Positions 23,801 through 36,434 of a DNA stretch of 64,000 bases are shown here, one piece after another. Source of the stretch: Scylla paramamosain. Taxonomy: Eukaryota; Arthropoda; Malacostraca; Decapoda; Portunidae. Positions within the stretch are counted from its first letter, which is position 1; each line of letters begins with the position of its first letter. A program made the translations under genes and the position numbers. Location: assembly GCF_035594125.1 (NCBI RefSeq), contig NW_026973728.1, positions 372,001 through 436,000 of the forward strand. The letters run 5' to 3'. The notes below the pieces were generated by a model. That model ran no database searches and was not told the origin of the DNA. It worked only from the letters and a program-made list of their open reading frames with translations.

Positions 23801-25450
23801 CTTTATTACCTAACACGCTGAAAATCACTAAAAAGACACTTTTCTAGTAATTTTTTTTCCACAGTTTCGCATGTAATTTGGGGTTGGACCACTAAGAATG
23901 TGAAAAAATAACTCAAAATACACTCATTTCCTAAGATTGTTCTGTTTCTCAATTAAGAGTATTATTCATGAGTTTCAGCATTTTGGTATCTAAGAAACTT
24001 CTCCATATATACGAGTTTTTGCGTTTTTTGCCTTATGGTTCTTCAAAACTATTAAAACATTCATTATACAATTTTCTTGTAATATCCTTTTTTTTTCTTT
24101 GTAATATCCTTTCATTTTTACGTTTTTTGTAGGTAACAAGCTCAAAAACACTCAACTTTTTTGTAATGTTATTCTATTTCTTCATATTGGTTGGTTTGCA
24201 TCCGTTTTTAGGGTTCTACGCTAAAACTGAAAAGACACGTTTTCAGTAATATTGTTGAAATAGCTGAAAACAAAGACACGTTTCTTGTAAAGTCGTGTAA
24301 TTTCCCCATATAGATTGCTTTGCATGCACTTCCGTGTTTCGTACATAACTCCGGAAAAAGCTTAAATTATTTTTTTTTCACATTTTTTCCCTGAATTTTC
24401 TCAGAATTTTGGCATCTCGGTACCTATGAAGATGAATAACAAAAAAAAAATTTTTTTTTTTATTTATTTATTTTTTTCTCTATAAAGAGTGTTATTTGTG
24501 GGTTTTAGATTTTTGGTACTTAAGGAACTTAAACATACTCATAATACACGATTTTCGTAATGTCCTTTCGTTTCACAAATATAGCGTTCTTTGCATGTAT
24601 TTAAGCGATTTTATAGGTAACATGATCAAAAATACTCAAAATACATGTTTATGGTAATGTTATTCTGTTTCTCCATAAAGGTTGTTTTGCATGTGTTTAG
24701 CGGTTTGGTATGTAAGGAGTTGAAAAACACTTAAAGGAAAGTTCTTCGTAAAATTTGGTTTTATTCCAATGTAATGTGATTGTTCTGCTTTTTAGTGTTT
24801 TGTTGCATATAACGCTCAAAAACACTGAAAAGACACTTTTCTGGTAATGTCATTTTTTTCCCACATAAAGCTAGTTTCGCATATAATTTGGGATTTTCGT
24901 AACTAAGAATGTGAAAAACACTCAAAATACACACATTTGGTAAGGTAGTTCTGTTTTTCAATTAAAAGTGTTATTCATGAGTTTTAGCGTTTTGGTATGT
25001 AAGAAACTTCTCTATATACACGAATTTTTGCGTTTTTTGCCTTGTGGTTCTTGTGAAACTATAAAACACTCATTATACACGTTTCTCGTAACGTCTTTTG
25101 CTTCCCTATATAGAGTGCTTACCATCCATTTGCGCGTTTTTTGTAGGTAAAAAGCTCAAAAACACTTTTTGGTAATGTTATTCTATTTCTTCATATTTGT
25201 TGGTTTGCATCCGTTTTAGTGTTTTTCTACGTAAAACACTGAAAAGACACGTTTTCAGTAATTTTGTTTTGGATTCACATATTGACTGACTTCCATATTA
25301 TTTATCGTTTTGGTGCCTAACATGCAGGAAAACACTGAAAATACAGGTTTCTGGTAAAGTCGTTTAACTTCCTTATATAGGTGGTATGTACTTTAGAGTT
25401 TGGAACATAAAAATCCGAAAAAGAGCTATAATTAACTTTTTTGATAATGT
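20881..25450 (+). repeat. HOR satellite tract 3 (left arm, inner, rearranged)
   Basis: HOR order returns but with irregular spacing: M1 landmarks at about 21889, 23033, 23589 and 24587 (1144, 556 and 998 bp). The 556-bp unit at 23,033 joins M1 directly to M6 (CATGATCAAAAACACTCAAAATATACC). M9 occurs twice in a row around 22,680-22,930 because of the patch at 22,681-22,787. The unit at 24.2 kb is B-type. A repeated AATATCCTTT block at about 24,080-24,110 is not in the matching place of the other arm. The tract ends abruptly at 25,450 inside M9. Confidence 0.88.
22681..22787 (+). repeat. 107-bp patch copied from the neighbouring HOR unit
   Basis: GGTAGCTTTGCATACACTTT through TTTTCCTGAAT here matches 23,303-23,410 almost base for base, including the rare words CATACACTTT, CAGTCAGAAAAAAAGC and CACGTAATTTTCCTGAA. 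It is followed by a second M9 start (ATCTACATGCAGTTTAGGG). The other arm lacks the patch: at about 31,565-31,590 CTGCATGTAGAT leads straight into CCACCTATATGGGG. The patch was therefore probably added to the left arm after the inverted duplication; loss from the right arm is the alternative. Confidence 0.85.
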
Positions 25451-28400
25451 AAGAAAATAAAAAAATAGGATTTTTTTTTTTTGTTATTCATCTTCATAGG
25501 TACCGAGATGCCAAAATCCTTGGAAAATTCAGGGCTATTATATGATTAAAGAAAATTATCAAAAACGTTAATTTTAGTTTTTTTTTTTTTCGGACTGTTA
25601 TGTACCAAACCCTAAAGAGGAAATTAAACGACCTCAACAGAAATCTGTTTTTTGAGTGTTTTTCAGCATAAAAAACGATAAATAGCACCAAAACGATAAA
25701 TAATAAGGATCTCACTCTATATGTGAATCCAAAACAAAATTGCTGAAAACGTGTTTTTTTTTTGTGTTTTACGTAGAAAAACGCTAAAACGGATGCAAAC
25801 CAACCAATATCAAGAAATAAAAAACATTACCAAAAAGGTATATTTTGAATGTTTTTGAGCTTGTTACCTACAAAAAACGCGAAAATTGATGCAAAGCACT
25901 CTATATTAGAAAACAAAAGGACTTAGCAAGAAAAGTGTATAATGAGATTTTTTATAGTTCAAAAGAACCAAAAGGCAAAAAACACAAAAACTCGTGTATA
26001 TGGAGAAGGTTCCTAGATACCAAAATGCTGAAACTCATGAATAACACTCTTAATTGAGAAACAGAACAACCTTACTAAATGCGTGTATTTTGAGTGCTTT
26101 TCACATTCTAAGTTACCAAAACCCCAAATTGCATGCGAAACAACCTTTATGTGAGAAAAAAATGACATTACCAGAAAAGTGTCTTTTAAGTGTTTTTGAG
26201 AGTGATAGGCGATAAAGCACTAAAAAGCAGGGTAATCATATTACATTGGAATAACACCAATTTATACCAAAAACTTGCCTTTAAGTGTTTTTGAGCTCCT
26301 TATATACCAAACCGCTAAAACGCATGCAAAACAAACTTAATGGAGAAACAGAATAACATTACGAAAAATATGTATTTTGAGTGTTTTTGATCATGTTATC
26401 TATAAAAACGCTTAAATACATGCAAAGAACCTTATGTTTGGGAAACATTACGAGACATTACAGGACATTACGAGAAATATGTATTATGAGTGTTTTTTAG
26501 TTCCTTAAGTACCGAAAAGCTAAAACCCACAAATAACACTCTTTATTTACAAAAAATAAATAAATAAAAAATAAAAAAATAGGATTTTTTTTTTTTTTTT
26601 TTGTTATTCATCTTCATAGGTACCGAGATGCCAAAATTCTGGGAAAATTCCGGGCTATTATATGATAAAAGAAAATTATAAAAAAAGTTTTTTTTTTGCT
26701 TTTTTTTCGGACTGTTATATACCAAACCCTAAAGTGCATGCAAAGCCTCTTATATGAGGAAATTAAACGACTTTACCAGAAATCTGTCTTTTGAGTGTTT
26801 TTCAGCATGTTAGGCACCAAAATGATAAATAATAAGGAACTCACTTTATATGGGAATCCAAAACAAAATTACTGAAAACGTGTCTTCCCAATGTTTTACG
26901 TAGAAAAACGTTAAAATGGATGCAAACCAACCAATATCAAGAAATAGAAAAAAAACATTACCAAAAAGGTATATTTTGAGTTTTTTTGAGCTTGTTACCT
27001 ACAAAAAAACGCTAAAATTGATACAAAGGACTCTATTTTGGGAAACAAAGGGACATTGCGAGAAAAGTGTATAATGAGTGTATTATAGTTCAAAAGAACA
27101 ACAAGGCAAAAAACGCAAAAACTCGTGTATATGGAGAAGTTTCCTAGATACCAAAATGCTGAAACTCATGTATAACACTCTTAATTGAGAAACAGAACAA
27201 CTTTACTAAATGCGTGTATTTTGAGTGCTTTTCACATTCTTAGTTACCAAAATCCCAAATTGCATGCGAAACCAGATTTATGTGGGAAAAAAAAATGACA
27301 TTACCAGAAAAGTGTCTTTTGAGTGTTTTTGAGCGTGATAGGCAATAAAGCACTAAAAAGCATGGGAATCACTTTACATGGCAATAAAATCATTTTTTAC
27401 CAAGAACTTGCCTTTAAGTGTTTTGAGCTCCTTATATACCAAAACGCTAAAACGCCTGCAAAACACACTTAATGGAGAAAGAGAATAGCATTACCAAAAA
27501 CATATATTTTGAGTGTTTTTGATCATGTTACCAATAAAAACGCTTAAATACATGCAAAGAACCCTATTTTTGGGAAACGAAAGGATATTACGAGAAACGT
27601 GTATTATGAATGTTTTTAAGATCACTATTTACCAAAAAGCTAAAAGCCACAAATAACACTTTTTATTGAGAAAAAAACAAAAAATAAATAAATACGATAT
27701 TTTTTTCTTTCTTTTTTCATCTTCACAGGTACCTAGATGCCAAAATTTGGGCAAAATTCAGGAAATTATGAGTCAATTATCAAAAAAGTTAATTTTAGCT
27801 TTTTTTCGTACTGTTATGTACCAAACACTAAAGTGCATGCAAAGCCACTTATATGGGGAAATCAAACGTCTTTGCCAGAAAACTGTCTTATGAGTGTTTT
27901 TCAGCTTGTTAAGCACCATAACGGTAAATAATATGCAAGTCACTCTCTATGGGAATGTAAAACAAAATTACTGAAAACGTGTCTTTTCGGTGTTTTACGT
28001 AGAAAAACGCTAAAACGGATGCAAACCAACCAATAAGAAGAAATAAAATAACATTACCAAAAAGGTACATTTTGAGTGTTTTTGAGCTTGTTACCTACAA
28101 AAAACGCGAAAATGGATGCAAAGCACTCCCTATTGGGAAACAAAAGGACATTACAAGAAACGTGTGTAATGAGTGTCTTATTATTTTTAAGCAAAAGAAC
28201 TTGTGGTTCACAAGAACCAAAACGCAAAAAACGCAAAAACTCGTGTATATAAAGAAGTTTCTTAGATACCAAAATGCTAAAACTCATGAATAACAATATT
28301 AATTGAGAAACAGAACAACCTTACCATATGCGTGTATTTTGAGTGTTTTCACATTCTTAGTTAGCAAAACTCGAAATAGCACGCAAAACTATGTTGGAAA

Positions 28401-28905
28401 AAAAAATGACATTACCAGAAGTGTCTTTTGAGTGTTTTTGAGCGTGTTAGGCAATAAATCACAAAAAAAAAAAAAAAAAAACAGGGCAATCACATTACAT
28501 GGGAATAAAACCAACTTTTACCAAGAACGTGCCTTGAAGTGTTTTTGAGCTCCTTAGAAACCAAAACGCTAAAACGCATGCAAAAAACTCCTTTATGGAG
28601 AAGCAGAATAACATTACTAAAAACATGTGTTTTAAGTGTTTTGATCATGTTACCTATAAAAACGCTTAAATACATGAAAAAAACCCTATGTTTGTGGAAC
28701 GAAAGGACATTACGAGAAACGTGTATTAGGACCGTTTTTAAGTTCCTTAAGTACCAAAACGCTAAAACCCACAAATAACACTCTTTACAGAGAAAAATAA
28801 AAAAAATAAAAAAATAAAAAAATAGCTTTTTTTTTATATTGATTTACATATGTACCAAGATGCCAAAATTCTGCCAAATTCAGGGAATTTATGTGGAAAA
28901 AAGAA
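25451..28905 (-). repeat. Palindrome spacer, HOR satellite in - orientation
   Basis: Orientation flips at 25,451 (AAGAAAATAAAAAAATAGGA, the A/T tract of a reversed M9) and stays - through to the right arm. The 3.45 kb holds about three HOR units whose wording is closest to the 7.4-9.6 kb part of the left arm (for example GAGAAGGTTCCTAGATACC and GGAAACAAAGGGACATTG). It contains a triplicated CATTACGAG/CATTACAGG word (about 26,446-26,490) and an A tract at about 28,453-28,473. From 25,985 onward it is duplicated at 53,364. Open frames here are repeat translations. Confidence 0.88.
26446..26490 (-). repeat. Triplicated CATTACGAG word
   Basis: The usual single GGACATTACGAGAAA of M10/M1 is expanded to CATTACGAGACATTACAGG followed by another ACATTACGAG. 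The same expansion is at about 53,824-53,868 in the duplicate block and nowhere else that I could see, so it tags the 27.4-kb macro-repeat. Confidence 0.85.
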
Positions 28906-31900
28906 CATTATCAAAAAAGTTAATTATAGCTCTTTTTCGGATTTTTATGTACCAAACTCTAAAGTACATGCCACCTATATAAGGAAGTTAAACGACTTTA
29001 CCAGAAACCTGTATTTTCAGTGTTTTTCAGCATGTTAGGCACTAAAACGATAAATAATATGGAAGTCAGTCAATATGTGAATCCAAAACAAAATTACTGA
29101 AAACATGTCTTTTCAGTGTTTTACGTAGAAAAAGACTAAAACGGATGCAAACCAACAAATATGAAGAAATAGAATAACATTACCAAAAAGTGTTTTTGAG
29201 CTTTTTACTTACAAAAAACGCGCAAATGGATGGTAAGCACTCTATATAGAGAAGCAAAAGACGTTACGAGAAACGTGTATAATGAGTGTTTTATAGTTTC
29301 ACAAGAACCACAAGGCAAAAAACGCAAAAATTCGTATATATAGAGAAGTTTCTTACATACCAAAACGCTAAAACTCATGAATAACACTTTTAATTGAAAA
29401 ACAGAACTACCTTACCAAATGTGTGTATTTTGAGTGTTTTTCACATTCTTAGTTACGAAAATCCCAAATTACATGCGAAACTAGCTTTATGTGGGAAAAA
29501 AATGACATTACCAGAAAAGTGTCTTTTCAGTGTTTTTGAGCGTTATATGCAACAAAACACTAAAAAGCAGAACAATCACATTACATTAGAATAAAACCAA
29601 ATTTTACGAAGAACTTGCCTTTAAGTGTTTTTTAACTCCTTACATACCAAACCGCTAAACACATGCAAAACAACCTTTATGGAGAAACAGAATAACATTA
29701 CCAAAAACATGTATTTTGAGTGTTTTTGATCATGTTACCTATAAAATCGCTTAAATACATGCAAAGAACGCTATATTTGTGAAACGAAAGGACATTACGA
29801 AAATCGTGTATTATGAGTATGTTTAAGTTCCTTAAGTACCAAAAATCTAAAACCCACAAATAACACTCTTTATAGAGAAAAAAAAAAATTTAAAAAAATG
29901 GATTTTTTTTTTGTTATTCATCTTCATAGGTACCGAAATGCCAAAATTCTGAGAAAATTCAGGGAAAAAATGTGAAAAAAAAATAATTTAAGCTTTTTCC
30001 GGAGTTATGTACAAAACACGGAAGTGCATGCAAAGCAACCTATATGGGGTAATTACACGACTTTACAAGAAACGTGTCTTTGTTTTCAGCTATTTCAACA
30101 ATATTACTGAAAACGTGTCTTTTCAGTTTTAGCGTAGAACCCTAAAACGGATGCAAACCAACCAATATGAAGAAAAAGAATAACATTACAAAAAAGTTGA
30201 GTGTTTTTGAGCTTGTTACCTACAAAAAACGTAAAAGTGATTGCAAAGCAGTCTGTATTGGGAAAAAAAAAATTACAAGAAAATTGTATAATGAATGTTT
30301 TAATAGTTTTGAAGAACCATAAGGCAAAAAACGCAAAAACTCGTATACATGGAGAAGTTTCTTAGATACCAAAATGCTGAAACTCATGAATAATACTCTT
30401 AATTGAGAAACAGAACAATCTTAGGAAATGAGTGTATTTTGAGTTATTTTTTCACATTCTTAGTGGTCCAACCCCAAATTACATGCGAAACTGTGGAAAA
30501 AAAAATTACTGGAAAAGTGTCTTTTTAGTGATTTTCAGCGTGTTAGGTAATAAAGCACTAAAAAGCAGGTCAATCACATTACATGGGAATATAACCAACT
30601 TTTACCAAGAACTTGCCTTTAAGTTTTTTTGAGCCCCTTACATACCAAAACGCTAAAACCCATGCAAAACACCCTTTATGGAAAAACAGAATAACATTCT
30701 CAAAAACATGTATTTTGAGTGTTTTTGGGCTTGTTACCAATGAAAACGCCTAAATACATGCAAAGAACCCTATGTTTGGGAATGAAAAGACATTGCGAGG
30801 AATGTGTATTATGAGTGTTTAGAAATTCCTTAAGTACCAAAAAGCTAAAACCCACAAATAACAGTCTTTATAGAAAAAAATATAAATAAAAAAAAAACAT
30901 TTTTTTTATTGATCTTCATAGGTACCAAGATGCCAAAATTCTGGCAAAATTCAGGAAAATTACGTGAAAAAAGAATATTATGAAAAAGGTTAATTTTAGC
31001 TTTTTTCTGACTGTTATGTACCAAACCCTAAAGTTATACATATAGGTAGCAAAGCTACCTATATGGGGAAATTAAACGACTTTACAAGAAACCCGTCTTT
31101 TGATTGTTTTTTTTCAGCATGTTAGGCACCAAAACGATAAATAACATGGAAGTCACTCTATATGGGAATCCAAAACAAAATTACTGAAAACGTGTCTTTT
31201 CTGTGTTTTACGTAGAAAAACGCTAAAACGGATGGAAACCAACCAATATGAAGAAATAGAATAACATTACGAAAAAGGTATATTTTGAGTGTTTTTGATC
31301 ATGTTACCTATAAAAACGCTTAAATACATGCAAAGAACCTTATCTTTAGGAAACAAAAGGACATTACGAGATACGAGTATTATGAGTTTTTATACGTTCC
31401 TTAAGTACCAAAAATAAATAAATAAATGAAAAAATAGCATTTTTTTTATTATTCTTCATAGGTACCGAGACGCCAAAATTCTGGCAAAATTCAGGGAATT
31501 TATGTGAAAAAAAATCAAAAAAGTTAATTTTAGCTTTTTTTTCAGACTGTTATGTACCAAACCCTAAACTGCATGTAGATCCACCTATATGGGGAAATTA
31601 AACGACTTTACCTGAAACCTGTCTTTTGCCTGTTTTTCAGTATGTTAGGCACCAAAACAATCAATAATATGGAAGTCACTCTGTATGGAAATCCGAAGCA
31701 AAATTACTGAAAACGTGTCTTTTCAGTGTTTTACGTAGAAAAACGCTAAAACGAATGCAAATCAACCAATATCATGAAATAGAATAATATTACCAAAAAA
31801 GGTATTATTTTTTGTTATTGAGCGAAAATGGATGCAAATCTCTCTATATTGGGAAACAAAAGGACATTACGAGAAACGTTTATAATGTGTTTTATAGTTT

Positions 31901-33386
31901 CACAAGAACCACAAGGAAAGAACAAGCAAAAACTCGTGTATATGGAGATGTTTCTTAGATACCAAAACGCTGAAATTCATGAATAACACTCTTAATTGAG
32001 AAACAGAACAACCTTACCAAATGCGTGTATTTTGAGTTTTTTTCACATTCTTAGTTACCAAAACCCGAAATTACATGCGAAACTAGCTTTATGTGGGAAA
32101 TAAATGACATTACCAGAAAAAAAAGTGTCTTTTGAGTGTTTTTGAGCGTGTTAGGAAATAAAGCACAAAAAAGCAGGGCAATGATATTACATCGGAATAA
32201 AACCAACATTTACCAAGAACTTGTCTTTAAGTGTTTTTCAGCTCCTTACATACTAAAACACTAAAATGCATGCAAAACACCCTTTATGGAGAAACAAAAT
32301 AACATTACGAAAAAACATTAATTTTCAGTGTTTTTGATCTGTTACGTATAAAAACGCTTAAATACATGCAAAGAAATCTATGTTTGGGAAACGAAAGGAC
32401 ATTACGAGAAACATATATTATGAGTGTTTTCAAGTTCCATAAGTACGAAAAGAGTTAAAACCCACAAATAATACTCTTTATAGAGAAAATAAATAAATAA
32501 ATAAAAACTAGGATATTTTTTTTTTGTTATTTATCTTCATAGGTACCGAGATGCCAAAATTCTGGCAAAATTCAGGGAAATTATGTGAAAAAAATAATAT
32601 TATGAAAAAAGTTAATTTTAGCTTCTTTTTTTTTCGGACTGTTATGTACCAAACCCTAAAGTGTATGCAAAGCCACCTATATGAGGAAATGAAACGACTT
32701 TACCAGATACCTGTCTTTTCAGTGTTTTTTTCAGCAAGTCAGGCACCAAAACGATAAATAATATGGAAGTCACTCTATATGGGAATCCAAAACAAAATTA
32801 CTGAAAACGTGTCTTTTTAGTGTTTTACTTAGAAAAACATTAAAACGGATGCAAACCAACCAATATGCAGAAATAGAATAATATTACTAAAAAGTTATAT
32901 TTTGAGTGTTTTTGAGCTTGTTACCTACAGAAAACGCGAAAATAGTTGCAAAGCACTCTATATTGAGAAAGAAAAGGACATTACGAGAAACGTATATAAT
33001 GAGTGTTTTATAGTTTCACAAGAACCACAAGGCAAAACACGCAAAAACTCGTGTATATGGAGATGTTTCTTTTATACCAAAATGCTGAAATTCATGAATA
33101 ACACTCAATTGAGAAACAGAACAACTTTACCAAATGGGTGTATTTTGAATCTTTTTAACATTCTTACTTACCAAAACCCCAAATTGTATGCGAAACTAGC
33201 TTTATGTGTGAAAAAAAAATATATTACCAGAAAAGTGTCTTTTGAGTTTTTTTTTGAGCGTGTTAGGCAATAAAGCACTAAAAAGCAGGGCAATCACATT
33301 ACATGGGAATAAAACCATCTTTTACCAATAACTTGCCTTTAAGTGTTTTTAAGCTCCTTACATACGAAAACGCTAAAACGCATGCA
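28906..33386 (-). repeat. HOR satellite tract 3' (right arm, inner)
   Basis: Mirror of 20,881-25,450, with reversed M1 landmarks at about 29769, 30768, 31338 and 32376. It lacks the 107-bp patch of the left arm but has its own 12-bp hairpin (31,039-31,065). It includes the same short unit (M6 joined directly to M1, about 31,270-31,340) as the left arm. Confidence 0.88.
31039..31065. repeat. 12-bp fold-back hairpin, copy 1
   Basis: CATATAGGTAGC (31039-31050) and GCTACCTATATG (31054-31065) are exact reverse complements with a 3-nt loop (AAA). The left arm has only the plain single sequence here (CCATATAGGTAGCTTTGC, about 23,297-23,314). The hairpin therefore probably arose in the right arm after the inverted duplication. 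It is present in the direct duplicate at 58,429-58,455. Confidence 0.93.
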
Positions 33387-35740
33387 AAACAAGTATTTTG
33401 AGTCTTTTGTAAGATTGTTACGTAAAAAAAACGCCTAAATGAATCGGAAATACCCTATATGGGAAAAATTAAAAGACATTACGAGAAACGTGTATTATGA
33501 GTGTTTTTGATTTTCTTAGTATCAAAAGGGTAAAACGCAGGAAAACACTCTATATGGAGAAACAGAACAATACTGCCAAAAAAAAAAACGCATTTTGAGT
33601 GTTATGACATTGTTAGTTACCAAAAAGCCAAAATTCATGCAAAGACCCATATATAGATATATGAAACGACTTTAAAAACGTATGAAAATACCATATATAG
33701 AGAAACAGAATACATTAACCAAAAACGTATATTTTGTGTTTTTTTTTTTTTTTTTTGAGCTTATTATGTACAAAATCGCCTGTCATCAAACAAATCACCC
33801 TGCATATGGAAATAAAAAGGACATTACGAGAAACGTTTTTTTTTTTTTTTATTACTTTCTTAAGTACCAAATCAGTACTTCAATAGTGCTCTGAAGAAAA
33901 AGAACAAACTTACCAAAAACGGGTATTTTTTTACATTGATAATTACCAAAACGCCAACATGCATGTAAAGCAACCTATATGAAGAAACGAAACGAAATCA
34001 CTACAAACTTGTCTTTTGTTATTTTTTGGGCGTGTTAGGCACCAAATCAGTAAGAAGCAACGAAATCACCCCATAGGAGAATACCAGAGAACTTTACTAA
34101 AACGTGTCTTTAGAGTGTTTTTTTAGGTTCTTACGAACTAAAATGTCAAAATACATGCAAACACCCTGTTAGGTACCAAAGCACCAAAAACAGCCTATAT
34201 GAGGAAACAAAAGGACATGACAAAAAACGTGTATTATGATTTTTTTTTTTTTTTTAGCTTCTCAGGTACCAAAACGCAAAAATGGAGAAAGAAAAAAACA
34301 TTACCGAAATCGTGTAATTTGAATGTTTTCACATTGTCAGATAGCAAAACACCATAATGCTTGCTCGCAATACGAGAAAATTAAACAACAATGTAAGAAA
34401 TGTGTTTTTATGTGTTTTTCCGCGTGTTAGGCACGAAAACGCTAAATAGCATGGAAAGCACCTTATATAGAAATGCAAAATAATAAGCATGTCTTTTAAT
34501 TGTTTTAAACTTTTTACTTTCCAAAACGCTAAAACGCGTGCAACAAACACGAATAATCTTACCAAACAGAAAAAAACCTTACCAAAAACGTGTATTTTGA
34601 GTCTTTTTGAGTCTGTTACGTACATCATCTTAAAAATGCATTTAAAGCACCCTGTATGAGGAAACGATAGGACATTACGAGAAACGTGTATTATCAGAGT
34701 TTTGAGTCTCTTAGGTACCAAACACTAAACCGCCTGAATGAAAATTAAATATATTCTATATCTCTTAATAGAGAAACAGAACATCACCAAAAACGTGTTT
34801 TTGTGTTTTTTTTTTCCTTTTTATGTACCAAAACGTCAAAATACATACAAAGCAATCTTTATGGGGAAATGGAAAGACGTTTGGAGAAACAAGATTTATT
34901 TGTGTTTCTGAGCTTCCTAAGTAAGCTTCCTAAGTACCAAAACGCTAAAAAGGATGAATAGCACCCTATATAGAGAAAAAAAAAACATTACCTAAAATCT
35001 TTATTTTGAGCGTTTTTCACATTATGTAGCAAAACATCATAATGCATGCAGATCCCTATATGAAGAAACAAAACGATATTACAGGAAACGTGTCTTTTGA
35101 GTGTTTACTTGAGTGTTAGGAATCAAAATGCTAAAAAACATTGAAAGCACCCTATTTGGCAATATAAAATAACATTACCAAGAAAGTATCTTTAGAGTGT
35201 TTTTCACCTTCTTACATCCGATATCGCAGAAAAGCATGCAAAACAACCTTTACGGAGAAACAAATTAGCATTACCAAAAACTTGTATTTTGATTGTTTTT
35301 GTGCTTGTTAAGTATAAAAGTGCCAAATTACACGCAAAGCATCCTTCATGGAGAAAAGAAAGGACATTACGAGAAAAGTGTATTATGAGAGATTTTGAGC
35401 TTTTTAGGTACCCAGACTCAAAAACACATGATTAGAACTTTATATGGAAAAATAACTCAACCGAAAACTTTTACTTAAACTTTTATTTTCATATTGTTAA
35501 GTACCAAAAGACAAAATGCATTGGAAGTCCCCTTTATCGGGAATCGAAACGACATTTTCATCAACCTGTCTTTTGAGTGTTTTTCAACGTGTTAGACACC
35601 AGAACGCTAAAAAGCATGGAAAGCGCTCCATAAAAGAACACAAAATAACATTACTAAAAACGTGTTTTAAAGGTTCTTAAGTACAGAAACGCTAAAACTC
35701 AAGCAAAACACCCTTTATAGAGAAGCGAAATAAATATTTC
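33387..35740 (-). repeat. Diverged monomeric satellite without HOR order (right arm)
   Basis: Mirror of 18,526-20,880 with scattered substitutions and different homopolymer lengths (for example T tracts at about 33,736-33,754, 33,838-33,850 and 34,240-34,254). The open frame at 34,329-34,721 (-) corresponds to 19,545-19,898 (+) but extends further at its end. Such variable ends are what one expects of non-coding DNA. Confidence 0.85.
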
Positions 35741-36434
35741 GTTGATAAATTACATTCAGGACAGTTAGGGAATATCCCTTACACAAGAATAAGATCGCAG
35801 AAAAAATGATCATAAGTGGATGACAGAGGTTAAAACATTACATAGGGCGAAAGAGAAGTATATATGAGATTAAAGACAGGAAAAGTGGTTTTAAGGCCAT
35901 AATATAATGAATTAGAAAAGTCAGGAGTTTAACAAGGAAAGCTAAAAATAGTTATGAATTAAAGGTAGCCAGCCAAGCGAAGATGGACCCCAAGGGATTT
36001 TATCAGGCATATAAGACGAAGAATAGAGAAACAATAGTTCTTTAAAGACAGCAGAATGGGACCTGCTTAGTTGTTGGGAGGAGATTAGTAAAATTGTGAA
36101 CGAGTATTTTTTAACTGTCTTTGCCCAGGAAAACATGCAGGATTTGCCGAATAGTGACAAGATATTTAGAGTAGAAGAAAATGAGAAGCTGACAGATATT
36201 ACCATAACTAAACAGATAGTGGAACAGGAGATAGATAAGCTGAAAAGTTCAAGTCACCAGGACCAGATGAAATATATTCCACAATAATAATAATAAACGG
36301 CTCTAAATCCAAGTGGAGTCAAGTAATTAGTGGGGTGCCAAAAAGATTATTAGTATTAGGGCCGATGTTGTTTGTAATATATGTCAATGACTTGGATAGT
36401 GGAATTAGTAGTGTTGTTAGTAAATTTAGGGTGC
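35741..36434 (+). mobile_element. CR1/L2-like LINE reverse-transcriptase remnant (right arm)
   Basis: Second copy of the LINE remnant, read on the + strand because the arm is inverted. It repeats the same order: a linker region with KVASQAKMDPKGFYQ, an open frame at 36,096-36,287 with NEYFLTVFAQEN and EIDKLKSS, the frame change before SPGPDE, then VISGV, LGPMLFVIYVNDLD and VSKF. It differs by a deletion: TTCCACA runs directly into ATAATAATAATAAACGG at about 36,277-36,298. About 75 bp present in the left copy are lost and replaced by a short ATA-repeat joint. SGVTKG of the left copy reads SGVPKR here, so neither copy is uniformly closer to the family motif SGVPQG. No catalytic box, no target-site duplication; non-functional. 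Confidence 0.8.

Larger units (their letters stand above)
915..25450 (+). repeat. Left arm of the large satellite palindrome
   Basis: This arm is the reverse complement of 28,906-53,363. The HOR landmark positions of the two arms sum to nearly constant values: about 54,280 for the outer 5 kb, about 54,197 from 7.5 to 17.3 kb, about 54,265 at 21.9 kb, and about 54,357-54,371 from 23 to 25.4 kb. The three steps match three visible indels: a fold-back insertion in the right arm at 48.0 kb, a LINE deletion in the right arm at 36.3 kb, and a 107-bp insertion in the left arm at 22.7 kb. Conceptual translations differ at 4-5 of 73 residues near the outer end (1,494-1,724) and at 1 of 66 near the inner end (24,761-24,961), so the arms are close but not identical. 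The inner end is a sharp orientation switch after GATAATGT at 25,450. Confidence 0.93.
25985..32315 (-). repeat. 6.3-kb direct-duplicated block, copy 1
   Basis: This block reappears in the same orientation at 53,364-59,700. Offsets of matched points are 27,379 at 26.5 kb, 27,381 at 27.7-28.1 kb and 27,384 at 28.5-29.6 kb, so there are almost no indels. Conceptual translations of 28,054-28,296 and 55,435-55,677 are identical, much closer than the palindrome arms are to each other. The block runs across the boundary between spacer and right arm, so the duplication is younger than the palindrome. Confidence 0.93.

Noticed and set aside
25451..28905. The palindrome as a pure assembly or read fold-back artefact
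   Set aside because: The arms differ by many scattered substitutions and by at least three structural indels, and the spacer is itself duplicated elsewhere. An artefact would give near-identical arms. It cannot be fully excluded without reads.
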